A stretch of DNA of 64,000 nucleotides from JANQPX01 sp965222015 (GCA_965222015.1 CBDCTL010000001.1:310001-374000); one strand, 5' to 3'; counted from the stretch's first letter, positions 51,220-62,165 are shown. The notes: a model not told the origin generated them from the sequence alone. Numbers and translations: made by a program.

Positions 51220-52646
51220 ATGGAAACGGTAGCACTCAGATATCCGCGCGACATGCGGGGTTATGGCGCCTCGATGCCAAATCCCGAATGGCCAGGAGGC
51301 GCCAGAATAGCGCTTCAGATCGTCCTCAATTACGAGGAGGGAGGCGAGAACTGCTTGCTGCATGGCGACGCCGCCTCTGAAGCCTTTCTGTCCGAGGTGG
51401 TGGGCGCTCAACCCTGGCCTGGCCAGCGCCACTGGAACATGGAGAGCATGTACGAGTATGGCGCTCGTGCAGGTTTCTGGCGACTGCACCGCCTCTTCAC
51501 CGAATTGGCCGTGCCCGTCACGGTCTATGGTGTGGCGACGGCTCTGGCGCGCTGTCCGGCGCAGGTCGAGGCGATGCAGGAGGCAGGCTGGGAAATCGCG
51601 AGCCACGGCCTCAAATGGATCGAATACAAGGACTTTTCGCCTGACGATGAGCGGGCGCACATGGCCGAGGCGATCCGCCTGCATACCGAGGTCACCGGCG
51701 AACGCCCGCTCGGCTGGTATACCGGCCGGTGCTCGGTCAACACCGTTGACCTGGTTGCCGAAGAGGGCGGGTTTCTCTATTGCGCCGACAGCTACGCCGA
51801 CGACCTGCCCTATTGGCGGCCCGTCGCGGGCCGCGGTCACCAGCTCATCGTGCCCTATACCCTCGACGCCAACGACATGCGCTTTGCAACGCCTCAAGGG
51901 TTCAATTCAGGCGATCAATTCTTCACCTATCTCAAGGACACTTTCGATGCCCTCTACGCCGAAGGTCAGGCCGGCAAGCCGAAGATGATGTCGGTCGGCC
52001 TGCATTGCAGGCTGGTCGGGCGTCCGGGGCGGGTCCAGGCTCTTCGCAGGTTCATCGAGTATGCCAAGGCACATGATGACGTCTGGATCGCACGCCGGGT
52101 CGATATCGCGCGCCATTGGCATGAGCACCACCCGCCGGGCGGAGGGTTGACTCCATCGACGATGGACAAGACGGCGTTCGTTCAAGCCTTCGGCGGCGTC
52201 TTCGAACATTCGCCCTGGATTGCCGAAGCGGCTTTCGACCTGGAGCTCGGTCCGGCGCACGATTGTGCCGCCGGCTTGCACAACGCGCTTTGCCGGATCT
52301 TCAGAAGCGCAGGTCAGGAGCGCCGCCTCGGCGTCCTTGCGGCCCACCCGGATCTTGCGGGCAAGCTTGCCGCAGCCGGCCGGCTGACGGCGGACTCGAC
52401 CGCGGAGCAGGCAGGCGCCGGGCTCGACATGCTGACCGACGACGAACGGGCACGCTTTACGGAACTCAATGACGCCTACGTCAAGAAAAACGGCTTCCCC
52501 TTCATCATCGCGGTGCGTGACCACGAAAAAGCAGGCATCTTGCGGGCGTTCGAGCGGCGGTTGGACAATGACCGCGATGCCGAATTCGCCGAGGCCTGCC
52601 GTCAGGTGGAACGCATCGCCAGGCTTCGACTGGAGGACATGCTGCC

Positions 52647-52650
<4 letters not shown>
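51220..52650 (+). CDS. puuE: Allantoinase PuuE fused to OHCU decarboxylase UraD
   Basis: 476 residues in two enzymes. Residues ~1-310 are a polysaccharide-deacetylase-type allantoinase (RYPRDMRGYG, LQIVLNYEEGGENCLLHGD, SHGLKWIEYKDF, GLHCRLVGRPGR) that opens allantoin to allantoate. Residues ~315-476 are UraD (MDKTAFVQAFGGVFEHSPWI, AHPDLAGKL, NDAYVKKNGFPFIIAVR), which decarboxylates OHCU to S-allantoin. The ATG at 51220 gives the family start but its ribosome site is weak and close. The stop overlaps allE (ATGA). Neither HIU hydrolase nor allantoate hydrolase is in the window. Confidence 0.93.
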
Positions 52651-53494
<844 letters not shown>

Positions 53495-53498
<4 letters not shown>

Positions 53499-54013
53499 CG
53501 ATGGCCTCCATCCGCGCCGAGCGCCTGACCGCGGAAGCCTTCGCCGCCTTCGGCGACCTGCTCGAGGTCAAAGGCGAGCCGGACAGGATCATCAATCAAG
53601 GTCTCTGCGGCCGCTGGCACGACCTTGCGAATCTTGACGTCATCGATGGTCGTGCCGGCATCAGCCTGTTCAAAGCCGAGCCGCGCGCGCTGCCCTGCCG
53701 TCTGGACATGGTGGAACGGCATCCGCAAGGTTCGCAGGCTTTCCTGCCGATGAGCCTGGAGTCGTTTCTCGTCGTCGTAGCACCCGATCACGCTGGACGG
53801 CCGGGTGATCCCCGCGCGTTCGTGACACGGCCGGGGCAGGGGGTGAACTATCACCGCGGGGTCTGGCATGGCGTCCTGGCACCGCTCGGACAGTCCGGGC
53901 TGTTCGCGGTGGTCGACCGAATCGGGAGCGGCGCCAATCTCGAAGAGCACTGGTTCGAGGAGGCCTATCTGATCGAAGCTGGGGACGACGCATCCGAGAT
54001 CGGATCCGGCTAA
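53495..54013 (+). CDS. allA: Ureidoglycolate lyase
   Basis: 172 residues. Typical start IRAERLTAEAFAAFGDLLEV, then INQGLCGRWHDLANLDV, ISLFKAEPRALPC, VERHPQGSQAFLPM (metal-site region) and VNYHRGVWHGVLAPL. It splits ureidoglycolate into glyoxylate and urea. The glyoxylate can enter the gcl pathway encoded nearby on the other strand; no urease is in the window. Confidence 0.95.
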
Positions 54014-54044
54014 AACCCGACCAACCAACAGGGAGGCATAATCC

Positions 54045-55481
54045 ATGGTTGACACATCGATCGGGACGCCGGAGCAGCTCCGGGATCCCAACTACACACC
54101 GGCACTGCACAAAGCCGTGCCGCTTGGCATCCAGCATGTACTGGCCATGTTCGTGTCCAACGTGACGCCGGCAATCATCGTCGCCGGCGCCGCCGGCTTC
54201 GGCTTCGGCTCGAACTCGCCGGATTTTCCGGAACTCCTTTATCTCATCCAGATGTCGATGCTGTTCGCCGGCCTCGCCACCCTGCTTCAGACGATCACCG
54301 TCGGTCCGGTGGGGGCGGCGCTGCCGATCGTTCAGGGCACCAGCTTCGCCTTCCTGCCGATCATGATCCCGCTGGTTGTCGGCAAGGGCGTGGACGCGCT
54401 CGCCGTGGTCTTCGGCGGCGTGATCATCGGCGGCATTTTCCACGCCTTTCTCGGCACCTTCATCGGCAAGATCCGCTTCGCGCTTCCGCCCCTGGTGACC
54501 GGCCTCGTGGTCTCGCTGATCGGTCTCGCCCTGGTCAAGGTAGGCATTCAGTACGCTGCAGGCGGCGTGCCCGCGATGGATCAGCCGGAATATGGCAGTC
54601 TTCTCAACTGGTCGGCGGCGCTGGTGGTGATCCTGGTGACGCTCGGGCTCAAGTTCTTCGCCCGCGGCATGCTGTCCGTGTCGGCAGTGCTTCTCGGCCT
54701 GATCGCCGGCTACATCTACGCGATACTGATCGGCATGCTGCCGGTCGCAAGCATCGCCGAGAGCTGGGACAAGGCGGCGGTTTTCGCCCTGCCGCAGCCC
54801 TTCAAATACGGCTTCGAATTCTCGATCGCTGCGATCATCGGTTTTTGCCTGATGGCCTTCGTCTCCGCGGTCGAGACCGTCGGCGACGTTTCGGGCATCA
54901 CCAAGGGCGGTGCCGGGCGCGAGGCGACCGACAAGGAGATCCAGGGCGCCACCTATGCCGATGGCCTGGGCAGCGCAGTCGCAGGCATCTTCGGTGCCTT
55001 TCCCAACACCTCGTTCAGCCAGAATGTCGGTCTGATCGCCATGACCGGCGTCATGAGCCGCCATGTGGTGACGTTCGGTGCGATTTTCCTGATCATCTGC
55101 GGCCTGATCCCGAAAGTCGGCAGCGTGATCCGCACCGTGCCGATCGAGGTATTGGGCGGCGGCGTGATCGTGATGTTCGGCATGGTAGTCGCCGCCGGCA
55201 TCTCGATGCTCTCGGACGTCAACTGGAACCGCCGCAACATGGTGATCTTCGCGATCGCGCTCTCCATCGGGCTCGGGCTGCAGCTCGAGCCGAATGCCGT
55301 GCAATACCTGCCGGACACGTTCCGCATCCTGATGACGTCAGGCCTGCTGCCGGCAGCATTGATCGCGATCGTTCTCAACCTGATCCTTCCGGAAGAGCTG
55401 GCCGAAGAAGCCACCGAGGAAGTCTCCGGAGGCCACGCCGGCCATGCGTCCGGAAGCTTCGCCAAGGACTCTGGAAGCTGA
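54045..55481 (+). CDS. Uracil-xanthine permease family (NCS2) purine/urate transporter
   Basis: 478 residues, about 14 TM helices: GIQHVLAMFVSNVTPAIIVA, then TVGPVGAALPIVQGTSFAFL, and the family signature AVETVGDVSGITKGG with QNVGLIAMTGV. GGGAGG precedes the ATG. Last gene of the puuE-allE-allA operon, so uric acid or xanthine is the likely substrate, in symport with protons. A strong terminator follows. Specificity is inferred from context. Confidence 0.93.
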   Translation: MVDTSIGTPEQLRDPNYTPALHKAVPLGIQHVLAMFVSNVTPAIIVAGAAGFGFGSNSPDFPELLYLIQMSMLFAGLATLLQTITVGPVGAALPIVQGTSFAFLPIMIPLVVGKGVDALAVVFGGVIIGGIFHAFLGTFIGKIRFALPPLVTGLVVSLIGLALVKVGIQYAAGGVPAMDQPEYGSLLNWSAALVVILVTLGLKFFARGMLSVSAVLLGLIAGYIYAILIGMLPVASIAESWDKAAVFALPQPFKYGFEFSIAAIIGFCLMAFVSAVETVGDVSGITKGGAGREATDKEIQGATYADGLGSAVAGIFGAFPNTSFSQNVGLIAMTGVMSRHVVTFGAIFLIICGLIPKVGSVIRTVPIEVLGGGVIVMFGMVVAAGISMLSDVNWNRRNMVIFAIALSIGLGLQLEPNAVQYLPDTFRILMTSGLLPAALIAIVLNLILPEELAEEATEEVSGGHAGHASGSFAKDSGS

Positions 55482-55508
55482 TCGCCGTCCGATGCGAAGA
55501 TCGGTTCG

Positions 55509-55538
55509 AGCCCCGCGGTTCCGCCGCGGGGCTTTTTT
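55509..55538 (+). terminator. Intrinsic terminator after the purine permease
   Basis: AGCCCCGCGG (55509-55518), 5-base loop, CCGCGGGGCT (55524-55533), then a run of T. Ten perfect base pairs plus T-run make this the clearest terminator in the window; it ends the purine-catabolism operon. Confidence 0.93.
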
Positions 55539-55571
55539 CTCGACATCGGCACGCGGTGGCCGTCTGAACCG

Positions 55572-55727
55572 TTACTTCTTTTTCAGCATGTAGAGATCGG
55601 TGATCGTGCCCTCGAAGGCTTCGGCGGACATGGCGACGGATTCGGAGAGGGTGGGGTGGGGGGGGATGGTGAGGCTGATGTCCTCCGCGTCCGCGCCCAT
55701 CTCGATGGCGAGCGCCGCTTCATTGAT
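55572..55727 (-). pseudogene. 3-prime remnant of a second dihydrolipoyl dehydrogenase gene
   Basis: On the minus strand the frame ending at TAA (55572-55574) reads EAALAIEMGADAEDISLTI, then PPHPTLSESVAMSAEAFEG and TITDLYMLKKK, the last ~50 residues of a 2-oxoglutarate-dehydrogenase-type Lpd. The family pattern HPHPTLSE has become PPHPTLSE, so a conserved His is lost. Nothing homologous precedes it. It sits downstream of pyk and is distinct from the intact lpdA at 28336. Probably left by deletion or rearrangement. Confidence 0.85.
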
Positions 55728-55757
55728 CCGACGATCACTGCGTATCGATGAGCCTCG

Positions 55758-57176
55758 CTATTCCGGTACCGTAGCCAGACGCAGAAGATTGGTGCTGCCC
55801 TTCGCGCCGAACGGCATGCCGGCGGTGATCACCAGACGGTCCGAGCCGCCTGCGAATCCCTCATGGACGGCACGGTAGCAGGCTTGATTGACGATCTCGG
55901 TGACCGTGGACGCATCATCAGTCGTGATGGCGTGCACGCCCCAGACCGGAGCGAGGCGGCGCGCCGTGGTCAGGCTGGGAGTCATCGCCAGAACGGGAGC
56001 TTGGGGACGAATGCGCGCCATTCTGAGCGCGGTCGAACCCGAGGTCGTGTAGGTGACGATCGCCGCCGTCTCGACTGTCCTCGCTGCCAGCCTGGCGCAA
56101 GCGGTGATGGCGTCGGCCTCGCTGTTCTCAGGTGGGCTGCCTTCGGCTTCGAGATGGGTCCCGTATCGGGGATCGGCTTCGACGCGCTTGATGATCCGGT
56201 CCATCATCGCGACCGATTCGATCGGGTAGTCGCCGACTGCGGACTCGGCCGACAGCATCACCGCATCGGCGCCCTCGTAGACCGCATTGGCAACGTCGGT
56301 CGCCTCGGCCCGGGTCGGCACAGGCGCCTTGACCATGGATTCGAGCATCTGGGTCGCGACCACCACAGGCTTGCCGGCATATCGGCAGGTGCGCACGATC
56401 TTCTTCTGAAGCGTCGGCACCTCCTCCGGCGGCAGTTCGACGCCGAGATCGCCGCGCGCCACCATCACCGCGTCCGTGGCCTCGACGATGGCATCGAGCG
56501 TCGTGAGCGCCGCAGGCTTTTCCAGCTTCACCATGACCGCAGCGCGCTCGGCAACCAGTTGCTTGAGTTCGACCACATCCTCGGGCCGCTGCACGAAGGA
56601 GAGCGCCACCCAGTCGACGCCGATCTCCAGTGCCGTCTCCAGATCCTGACGGTCTTTTTCCGTAAGTGCCGAGATCGGCAGAACCACGCCCGGAACATTC
56701 ACCCCCTTGTTGTTGGAGATCCGTCCGCCAGCGACGACCTTCGTCGTCAGGAGGCCTTCTCCCTTCTCTGAGACCTCGAGACGAAGGCGGCCGTCGTCCA
56801 CCAAAAGTGCGTCGCCTGGCCCGACGGCGTCGAAGATTTCCGGATGGGGCAGCTGCACCCGCTGGCTCGTGCCGGGCGCTTTGTCCTGATCCATTGTGAA
56901 TGTCTGGCCGGGCTCGAGGTCGGCGCCGTCGCCTTCGAACGTCCCAACCCTGAGCTTCGGCCCCTGCAGATCGGCGAGGATCGCGATCGGCCGGCCTGCC
57001 TTGCCTTCGAGTTCGCGAATCGCTGAAGCGCAGGCCGCATGGCCTTCCTTGGCTCCGTGGCTGAAATTCAGCCGGAACATATCGACGCCGGCCTCGAACA
57101 GCTTCTCGATCATCGCCGGATCGGCGCTGGCAGGGCCTAGCGTGGCGACGATCTTGGTCTTGCGGTCGCGTTTCAT
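55758..57176 (-). CDS. pyk: Pyruvate kinase
   Basis: 472 residues: RKTKIVATLGPASADPAMIE, FRLNFSHG, ILADLQGPKLRVG, the lysine/Mg signature AVMVKLEKPAAL with VMVARGDLGVELPPEEVP, VVVATQMLESM and the C-terminal PVLAMTPSLTTARRL domain. It makes pyruvate and ATP from PEP. The start overlaps the gckA stop (ATGA), tying it to the glycerate pathway operon. Confidence 0.97.
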   Translation of the reverse strand: MKRDRKTKIVATLGPASADPAMIEKLFEAGVDMFRLNFSHGAKEGHAACASAIRELEGKAGRPIAILADLQGPKLRVGTFEGDGADLEPGQTFTMDQDKAPGTSQRVQLPHPEIFDAVGPGDALLVDDGRLRLEVSEKGEGLLTTKVVAGGRISNNKGVNVPGVVLPISALTEKDRQDLETALEIGVDWVALSFVQRPEDVVELKQLVAERAAVMVKLEKPAALTTLDAIVEATDAVMVARGDLGVELPPEEVPTLQKKIVRTCRYAGKPVVVATQMLESMVKAPVPTRAEATDVANAVYEGADAVMLSAESAVGDYPIESVAMMDRIIKRVEADPRYGTHLEAEGSPPENSEADAITACARLAARTVETAAIVTYTTSGSTALRMARIRPQAPVLAMTPSLTTARRLAPVWGVHAITTDDASTVTEIVNQACYRAVHEGFAGGSDRLVITAGMPFGAKGSTNLLRLATVPE

Positions 57177-58448
57177 GGGCGGCGCTCCATAATCATGATG
57201 GCGCGAAAATCGTTGACGTTGGTCAGCGTAGGGCCGGTTATCACCTGATGCCCAAGCGCCTCGAAAAAGCCATGACCATCATTGTCGATGAGCATGGATT
57301 TCGTCGAGAGGTCGAGATCATTGGCGCGCGCCAGGCTGTCGGGTGTGATCAGTGCGCCCGCGATCTCCTCGGCGCCATCGACGCCGTCAGTGTCGCCGGC
57401 AATCGCATAAATACCGTCGGTGCCTTCGAGTTCGAGCAGGAGCGCCAGCAGAAACTCGACATTGCGTCCGCCCCGTCCATCTCCCCTGACGGTGACCGTG
57501 GTTTCGCCGCCCGAAATCAGAACAAGAGGCGGCTCCATCGGCTGGCCGTGAAGGGCGACACTCCCAGCGATGCCGGCCATGACCTTGGCGACCTGACGCG
57601 CTTCGCCCTCGATCGCATCGCCGAGGATCAGCGCTTTGACACCAGCCTGTTCGGCGACCGCTTTCGCCGCAGCCAGCGATTGCATCGGTGTAGCGATCAG
57701 GGTCGGCTCACTGCCAATGAGCCGTCGGTCGCCGGGCTTCGGCGTTTCCTCGGCACCCGCCTGAAGGTGGTCCATCACCGCCTTTGGCCGATCGATGCCG
57801 TAGGCTTGAAGAATGTCCAGTGCATCGGCGAATGTCGTGCTGTCCGGAACTGTCGGCCCGGACGCGATCACGGAGGGATCGTCGCCGGGGACGTCGGAGA
57901 TCAGAAGCGAGACCACTTTGGCCGGATGGGCCCTGGCGGCGAGCCGCCCGCCCTTGATCGCCGACAGATGTTTTCGCACGCAGTTCATCCGATCGATGGA
58001 CGCGCCGCTTTTCAGAAGGGCTCGATTGACGGACTGCTTGTCCTCCAATGTCAGCCCATCAGCCGGCAGGCTCAGCAGGGACGAGCCGCCGCCGGAGATC
58101 AGGGCAAGCACGAGGTCATCCTCGGAAAGACCGTCGAGCATGTCGAGCATACGCCGCGCCGCCGCTTCGCCGGCTTCATCGGGCACGGGGTGCGAGGCTT
58201 CGACCACCTCGATGCGATCGGTGGGCACGGCATGGCCGTAGCGGGTCACCACCAGGCCGGTCCAGCGGACCTTGCCAGTGGTCTTCGACCGTCTTTGCCA
58301 TGGTGGCCGCCGCCTTGCCGGCGCCGACCACGATCGTTCTGCCCTTGGGCAGCGGCGGTAGATGCGGTGGCAGGCAGGCAGCCGGCGAGGCGGCGGCGAC
58401 GGCGGCATCGAACATCGAACGCAGCAGTTTCGCCGGTTCCTGCTTCAT
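57173..58448 (-). pseudogene. gckA: Glycerate 2-kinase (MOFRL family), frameshifted near the N-terminus
   Basis: Phosphorylates glycerate to 2-phosphoglycerate. The true start is the ATG at 58448 (KQEPAKLLRSMFDAAVAA, RTIVVGAGKAAATMAKTVED), but that frame goes off at 58262-58263, where one extra base breaks the link to TGLVVTRYGHAVPTDRIEVV. Removing one G (one C of the plus-strand CC) gives a continuous GPLTGLVVTRYGH. The rest is intact to the stop (LISGGGSSLLSLP, NCVRKHLSAIKGGRLA, LISGGETTVTV). It may be a recent pseudogene or a sequencing error. It overlaps pyk and follows glxR by 42 bases. Confidence 0.87.
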
Positions 58449-58490
58449 GCGCGTCTCCTCTTGTTTGACTTAGCCCGACGATCCAGCCTG

Positions 58491-59378
58491 TCAGCCCTTG
58501 GCGACCTCGTGCGCGGCCAGAAGCTCCAGCGCCCTGACCATGCCCGAATGGTCCCAGGCGCTGCCGCCATTGGCGGCGCAGGCGTTGAACAGCTCCTGCG
58601 CGGTCGCGGTGTTGGGCAGGCTGAGCCCAAGCGCCTTGGCGCTCTGCAGGGCGAGGTTCAGGTCCTTTTGGTGGAGCTCGATCCTGAAACCGGGATCGAA
58701 GCTGCGCTTGATCATGCGCTCGCCATGGACTTCGAGGATGCGCGAGGTGGCGAGGCCGCCCATCAGGGCTTCCCTCACCCTGGCGGGATCGGCGCCGGCC
58801 CTGGAGGCAAACAGCAGACCTTCGGCCACGGCTTCGATGGTCAGCGCGACGACGATCTGATTCGCGACCTTGGTGGTCTGCCCGTCGCCGTTGTCGCCGA
58901 CCAGGGTGATGTTCTTGCCCATCAGTCCGAAGATCGGCTGCACACGAGCGAACGTCGCCTCCGATCCTCCGACCATGATGCTGAGCGAGGCGGCCCTGGC
59001 GCCGACGTCTCCACCGGAGACCGGCGCGTCCAGATAGTCGCAGCCGAGTTCGTTGATCCTCCTGGCGAAGTCCTTGGTCGCGACCGGCGAGATCGAGCTC
59101 ATGTCGACCACCACCTTGCCTTCGCTCAGGCCCTCGGCAACGCCGTTTTCGCCGAACAGCACGTCGTCGACATGGGGCGTGTCCGGCACCATGGTGATGA
59201 TCACGTCGGCGGCCGCCGCGACCTCTTTGGCGGTATCGCAGGCCTTGCCGCCTTTTGCGGTGAGCTCGTCGGGCACGCCAGAGCGGCTCGTCAGATGAAC
59301 CTCGTGGCCGCCGTCGATGAGATGACCCGCCATCGGCGTGCCCATGATGCCGAGCCCGATGAAACCGATTTTTTCCAT
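58491..59378 (-). CDS. glxR: 2-hydroxy-3-oxopropionate (tartronate semialdehyde) reductase
   Basis: 295 residues, beta-hydroxyacid dehydrogenase family: NAD(P)-binding IGFIGLGIMGTPMAGHLIDG, substrate motif DAPVSGGDVGARAASL, catalytic Lys in KVANQIVVALTIEAVAEG and the C-terminal KDLNLALQSAKALGLSLP. It reduces tartronate semialdehyde from Gcl to D-glycerate for GckA. Lies 33 bases after hyi. Confidence 0.94.
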   Translation of the reverse strand: MEKIGFIGLGIMGTPMAGHLIDGGHEVHLTSRSGVPDELTAKGGKACDTAKEVAAAADVIITMVPDTPHVDDVLFGENGVAEGLSEGKVVVDMSSISPVATKDFARRINELGCDYLDAPVSGGDVGARAASLSIMVGGSEATFARVQPIFGLMGKNITLVGDNGDGQTTKVANQIVVALTIEAVAEGLLFASRAGADPARVREALMGGLATSRILEVHGERMIKRSFDPGFRIELHQKDLNLALQSAKALGLSLPNTATAQELFNACAANGGSAWDHSGMVRALELLAAHEVAKG

Positions 59379-59411
59379 GTTCGATGTCTCCTCGAATTGC
59401 GTGATGTCCGA

Positions 59412-60206
59412 TCAGGTGTCGTCCGCCGTCTTGCGATAAGGCACGAACCAGCCGAGCCCGTCTTCGGTCGCAGCCTTCGGCTTGTATTCGCAGCCGATCC
59501 AGCCGGCGTAACCCTGCTGGTCCAGCCAGTCGAACAGGAAGGGATAGTTGATCTCGCCGGTGCCCGGCTCGTGTCGGCCCGGATTGTCGGCGAGCTGGAC
59601 ATGGGCGATCCGGTCCTGCAGCCGCAAAAAAGTCGGCGCGAGATCACCCTCCATGATCTGCATGTGGTAGAAATCGTACTGCAGATAGAGGTTGTCCGAG
59701 CCGGCCGTGTCGATGATGTCGATCGCCTGCGCCGAGCGGTTGACGAAGAAGCCCGGAATGTCGCGGTTGTTGACGGGCTCCAGGAGGAGCTTGATCCCGG
59801 CATCCTTCAGCCTGGGAGCGGCGAAGCGAAGATTGTCGATCACGACGGCGGTTGCCTTGTCGTCGTCGACGCCCTCCGGCTTGATGCCGACCAGGCAGTT
59901 GAGCTGCCCGCAGCCGAGCGCCGTCGCGTAGTCGATGGCCCGGCCGACCCCGTCCTGAAACTCGCCGACGCGGTCCGGCAGGCAGGCAATGCCGCGCTCG
60001 CCGCCGTTCCAGTCGCCGGCCGGCAGGTTGTGGAGCACCTGGGTCAGGCCGTGGGCGGCGAGTTGCTCGGCGAGCTGGTCTTTGTCGAAATCGTAGGGGA
60101 ACAGATACTCGACGCCCTTGAAGCCCGAGCGGGCTGCCGCTTCGAAACGGCTCATGAAGTCCTGCTCCGTGTAGAGCATGGTGAGATTGGCGCAAAATTT
60201 CGGCAT
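59412..60206 (-). CDS. hyi: Hydroxypyruvate isomerase
   Basis: 264 residues, xylose-isomerase-like TIM barrel: KFCANLTMLYTEQDFMSRFE, GVEYLFPYDFDKDQLAEQLA, LLLEPVNNRDIPGFFV (metal ligand Glu), LYLQYDFYHMQIMEGDLA and HVQLADNPGRHEPGTGEINY. It interconverts hydroxypyruvate and tartronate semialdehyde. Follows gcl by 131 bases; the gap holds no gene. Confidence 0.95.
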   Translation of the reverse strand: MPKFCANLTMLYTEQDFMSRFEAAARSGFKGVEYLFPYDFDKDQLAEQLAAHGLTQVLHNLPAGDWNGGERGIACLPDRVGEFQDGVGRAIDYATALGCGQLNCLVGIKPEGVDDDKATAVVIDNLRFAAPRLKDAGIKLLLEPVNNRDIPGFFVNRSAQAIDIIDTAGSDNLYLQYDFYHMQIMEGDLAPTFLRLQDRIAHVQLADNPGRHEPGTGEINYPFLFDWLDQQGYAGWIGCEYKPKAATEDGLGWFVPYRKTADDT

Positions 60207-60337
60207 AGCTTTCCCCTTGCCGGGCGACGCGGTCGCCGGCGGTTACCTGTGATGCGAGCGAGGACGGTCGGCGCTGGGTGTCTTGACCTGCCCGTCTGCG
60301 ACGACGCCAAGTCAAGCAAGTCGCGCCGCGACTCGTG

Positions 60338-62140
60338 CTACGGCTTGGCTGCCTCGTCACCGAGCACCGAGCCCGAGACGTCGTCGATGGTGAGCGAGGG
60401 ATCGAGACAGAGGATCTCCTCGAACTCGTTGACGCTCTGAATCTCGGTTCCCATCGAGATGTTGGTGACCCGCTCCAGGATGAACTCCAGCACGACGGGC
60501 ACCTGGTGCTCCTTCATCAGCGCATCGGCCTTGGCGAAGGCCTCCTTGAACTCGTTCGGGCTTTTCACCCGGATCGCCTTGCAGCCGAGGCCTTCGGCGA
60601 CCGCGACATGGTCGACGCCGTAGCCCTGGACTTCGTCGTTATTGACATTGTCGAAGGCGAGGCTGACCTGGAAGTCGATCTCGAAGCCGCGCTGCGCCTG
60701 GCGAATCAGGCCGAGATAGGAGTTGTTCACCACGACATGCAGGTAGGGCAGCTTGTGCTGTGCGCCGACCGCGAGCTCCTCCAGCATGAACTGGAAGTCG
60801 TAGTCGCCGGACAGCGCCACGATTTTTCTATTGGGATCGGCCGCGCGCACGCCGAGGGCCGCCGGGAGCGTCCAGCCGAGCGGCCCCGCCTGGCCGCAAT
60901 TGATCCAGTTGCGAGGCTGGTAGACATGCAGGAACTGGGCGCCGGCGATCTGGGAAAGCCCGATGGTGGTGACGTAGCAGGTGTCCCGATCGAACGCCTC
61001 GTTCATCTCCTCATAGACGCGCTGCGGCTTGAGCGGCACCTGGTCGTAGTGGGTCTTCCGCAGCATGCTCTTCTTCCGATGCTCGCAAGCATCCGCCCAT
61101 TCCGAACGGTCCTTGAGCTTGCCCTCACTCTTCCAAGCCTTGGCGAGGTCCAGCAGCCGCTCGAGGGCGACCCTCGCGTCGGAGGCGATGCCGAGGTCGG
61201 GGTTGAAGACGCGGCCGATCTGGGTCGGCTCGATGTCGATATGGACGAACTTCCGGCCCTTGGTGTAGTTCTCGACCGTGCCGGTGTGGCGGTTAGCCCA
61301 GCGATTGCCGATGCCGAGCACGAAGTCGCTTTCGACGAAGCTGCGGTTGCCATAGCGGTGGCTGGTCTGCAGCCCGACCATGCCGGCCATCAGCGGGTGG
61401 TCATCGGGGATGACGCCCCAGCCCATGAGCGTCGGAATGACGGGGACACCCGTGGTCTCGGCGAATTGCACCAGCAGGTCCGAGGCATCCGCGTTGATGA
61501 TGCCGCCGCCGGCGACGATCAGCGGCTTTTCCGCCGCGTTCAGCATCGCCATCGCCTTCTCGATCTGGGCGGCAGAGGCCTTCGGCTTGTAGGGTTCGAG
61601 CGGCTCGTAGCTCTCCACATCGAACTCGATCTCGGCGAGCTGCACGTCGATCGGCAGATCGATCAGCACCGGGCCGGGGCGGCCGGAGCGCATCAGGTGG
61701 AAGGCCTTCTGGAACGCGCGCGGCACCAGGCCCGGCTCCAGCACTGTGGTCGACCATTTGGTCACGGGGGCTGCGATCGCCTCGATGTCGACCGCCTGAA
61801 AGTCCTCCTTGTGCAGCTTCGCCCTCGGCGCCTGGCCGGTGATGCACAGGATCGGGATGCTGTCCGCCTGGGCAGCGTAGAGGCCGGTGATCATGTCGGT
61901 GCCGGCAGGTCCCGAGGTGCCGATGCAGACGCCGATATTGCCGGGCACGGCGCGGCTGTAGCCGTCCGCCATATGGGAAGCCCCCTCGACGTGGCGCGCC
62001 AGAATGTGGCCGATGGTCTGGCGCTGCTCGAGCACGGCGTAGAGCGGATTGATCGCGGCGCCGGGCACGCCGAAGGCGACGTTGACGCCCTCCTTTTCCA
62101 GAACCTGCACGGCAGCTTCGACGGCTTTCATCCTGGCCAT
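60338..62140 (-). CDS. gcl: Glyoxylate carboligase
   Basis: About 600 residues, ThDP enzyme of the acetolactate-synthase family: MKAVEAAVQVLEKEGVNVAF, FGVPGAAINPLYAVLEQ, ITGQAPRAKLHKEDFQAVDI, ADPNRKIVALSGDYDFQFML (ThDP and Mg site). The position usually occupied by the ThDP glutamate carries VPGAAIN, as in Gcl rather than acetolactate synthase. AGGAGG lies 7 bases before the ATG at 62140; the longer frame is not used. It condenses two glyoxylates to tartronate semialdehyde and CO2. Confidence 0.96.
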   Translation of the reverse strand: MARMKAVEAAVQVLEKEGVNVAFGVPGAAINPLYAVLEQRQTIGHILARHVEGASHMADGYSRAVPGNIGVCIGTSGPAGTDMITGLYAAQADSIPILCITGQAPRAKLHKEDFQAVDIEAIAAPVTKWSTTVLEPGLVPRAFQKAFHLMRSGRPGPVLIDLPIDVQLAEIEFDVESYEPLEPYKPKASAAQIEKAMAMLNAAEKPLIVAGGGIINADASDLLVQFAETTGVPVIPTLMGWGVIPDDHPLMAGMVGLQTSHRYGNRSFVESDFVLGIGNRWANRHTGTVENYTKGRKFVHIDIEPTQIGRVFNPDLGIASDARVALERLLDLAKAWKSEGKLKDRSEWADACEHRKKSMLRKTHYDQVPLKPQRVYEEMNEAFDRDTCYVTTIGLSQIAGAQFLHVYQPRNWINCGQAGPLGWTLPAALGVRAADPNRKIVALSGDYDFQFMLEELAVGAQHKLPYLHVVVNNSYLGLIRQAQRGFEIDFQVSLAFDNVNNDEVQGYGVDHVAVAEGLGCKAIRVKSPNEFKEAFAKADALMKEHQVPVVLEFILERVTNISMGTEIQSVNEFEEILCLDPSLTIDDVSGSVLGDEAAKP

Positions 62141-62165
62141 ATCAGGCCTCCTCTCATTCTTGATT

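Noticed and set aside
50911..51897. 328-codon minus-strand frame before and inside puuE
   Set aside because: Most of it opposes conserved puuE codons; only the part left of 51219 is discussed, as a possible remnant.
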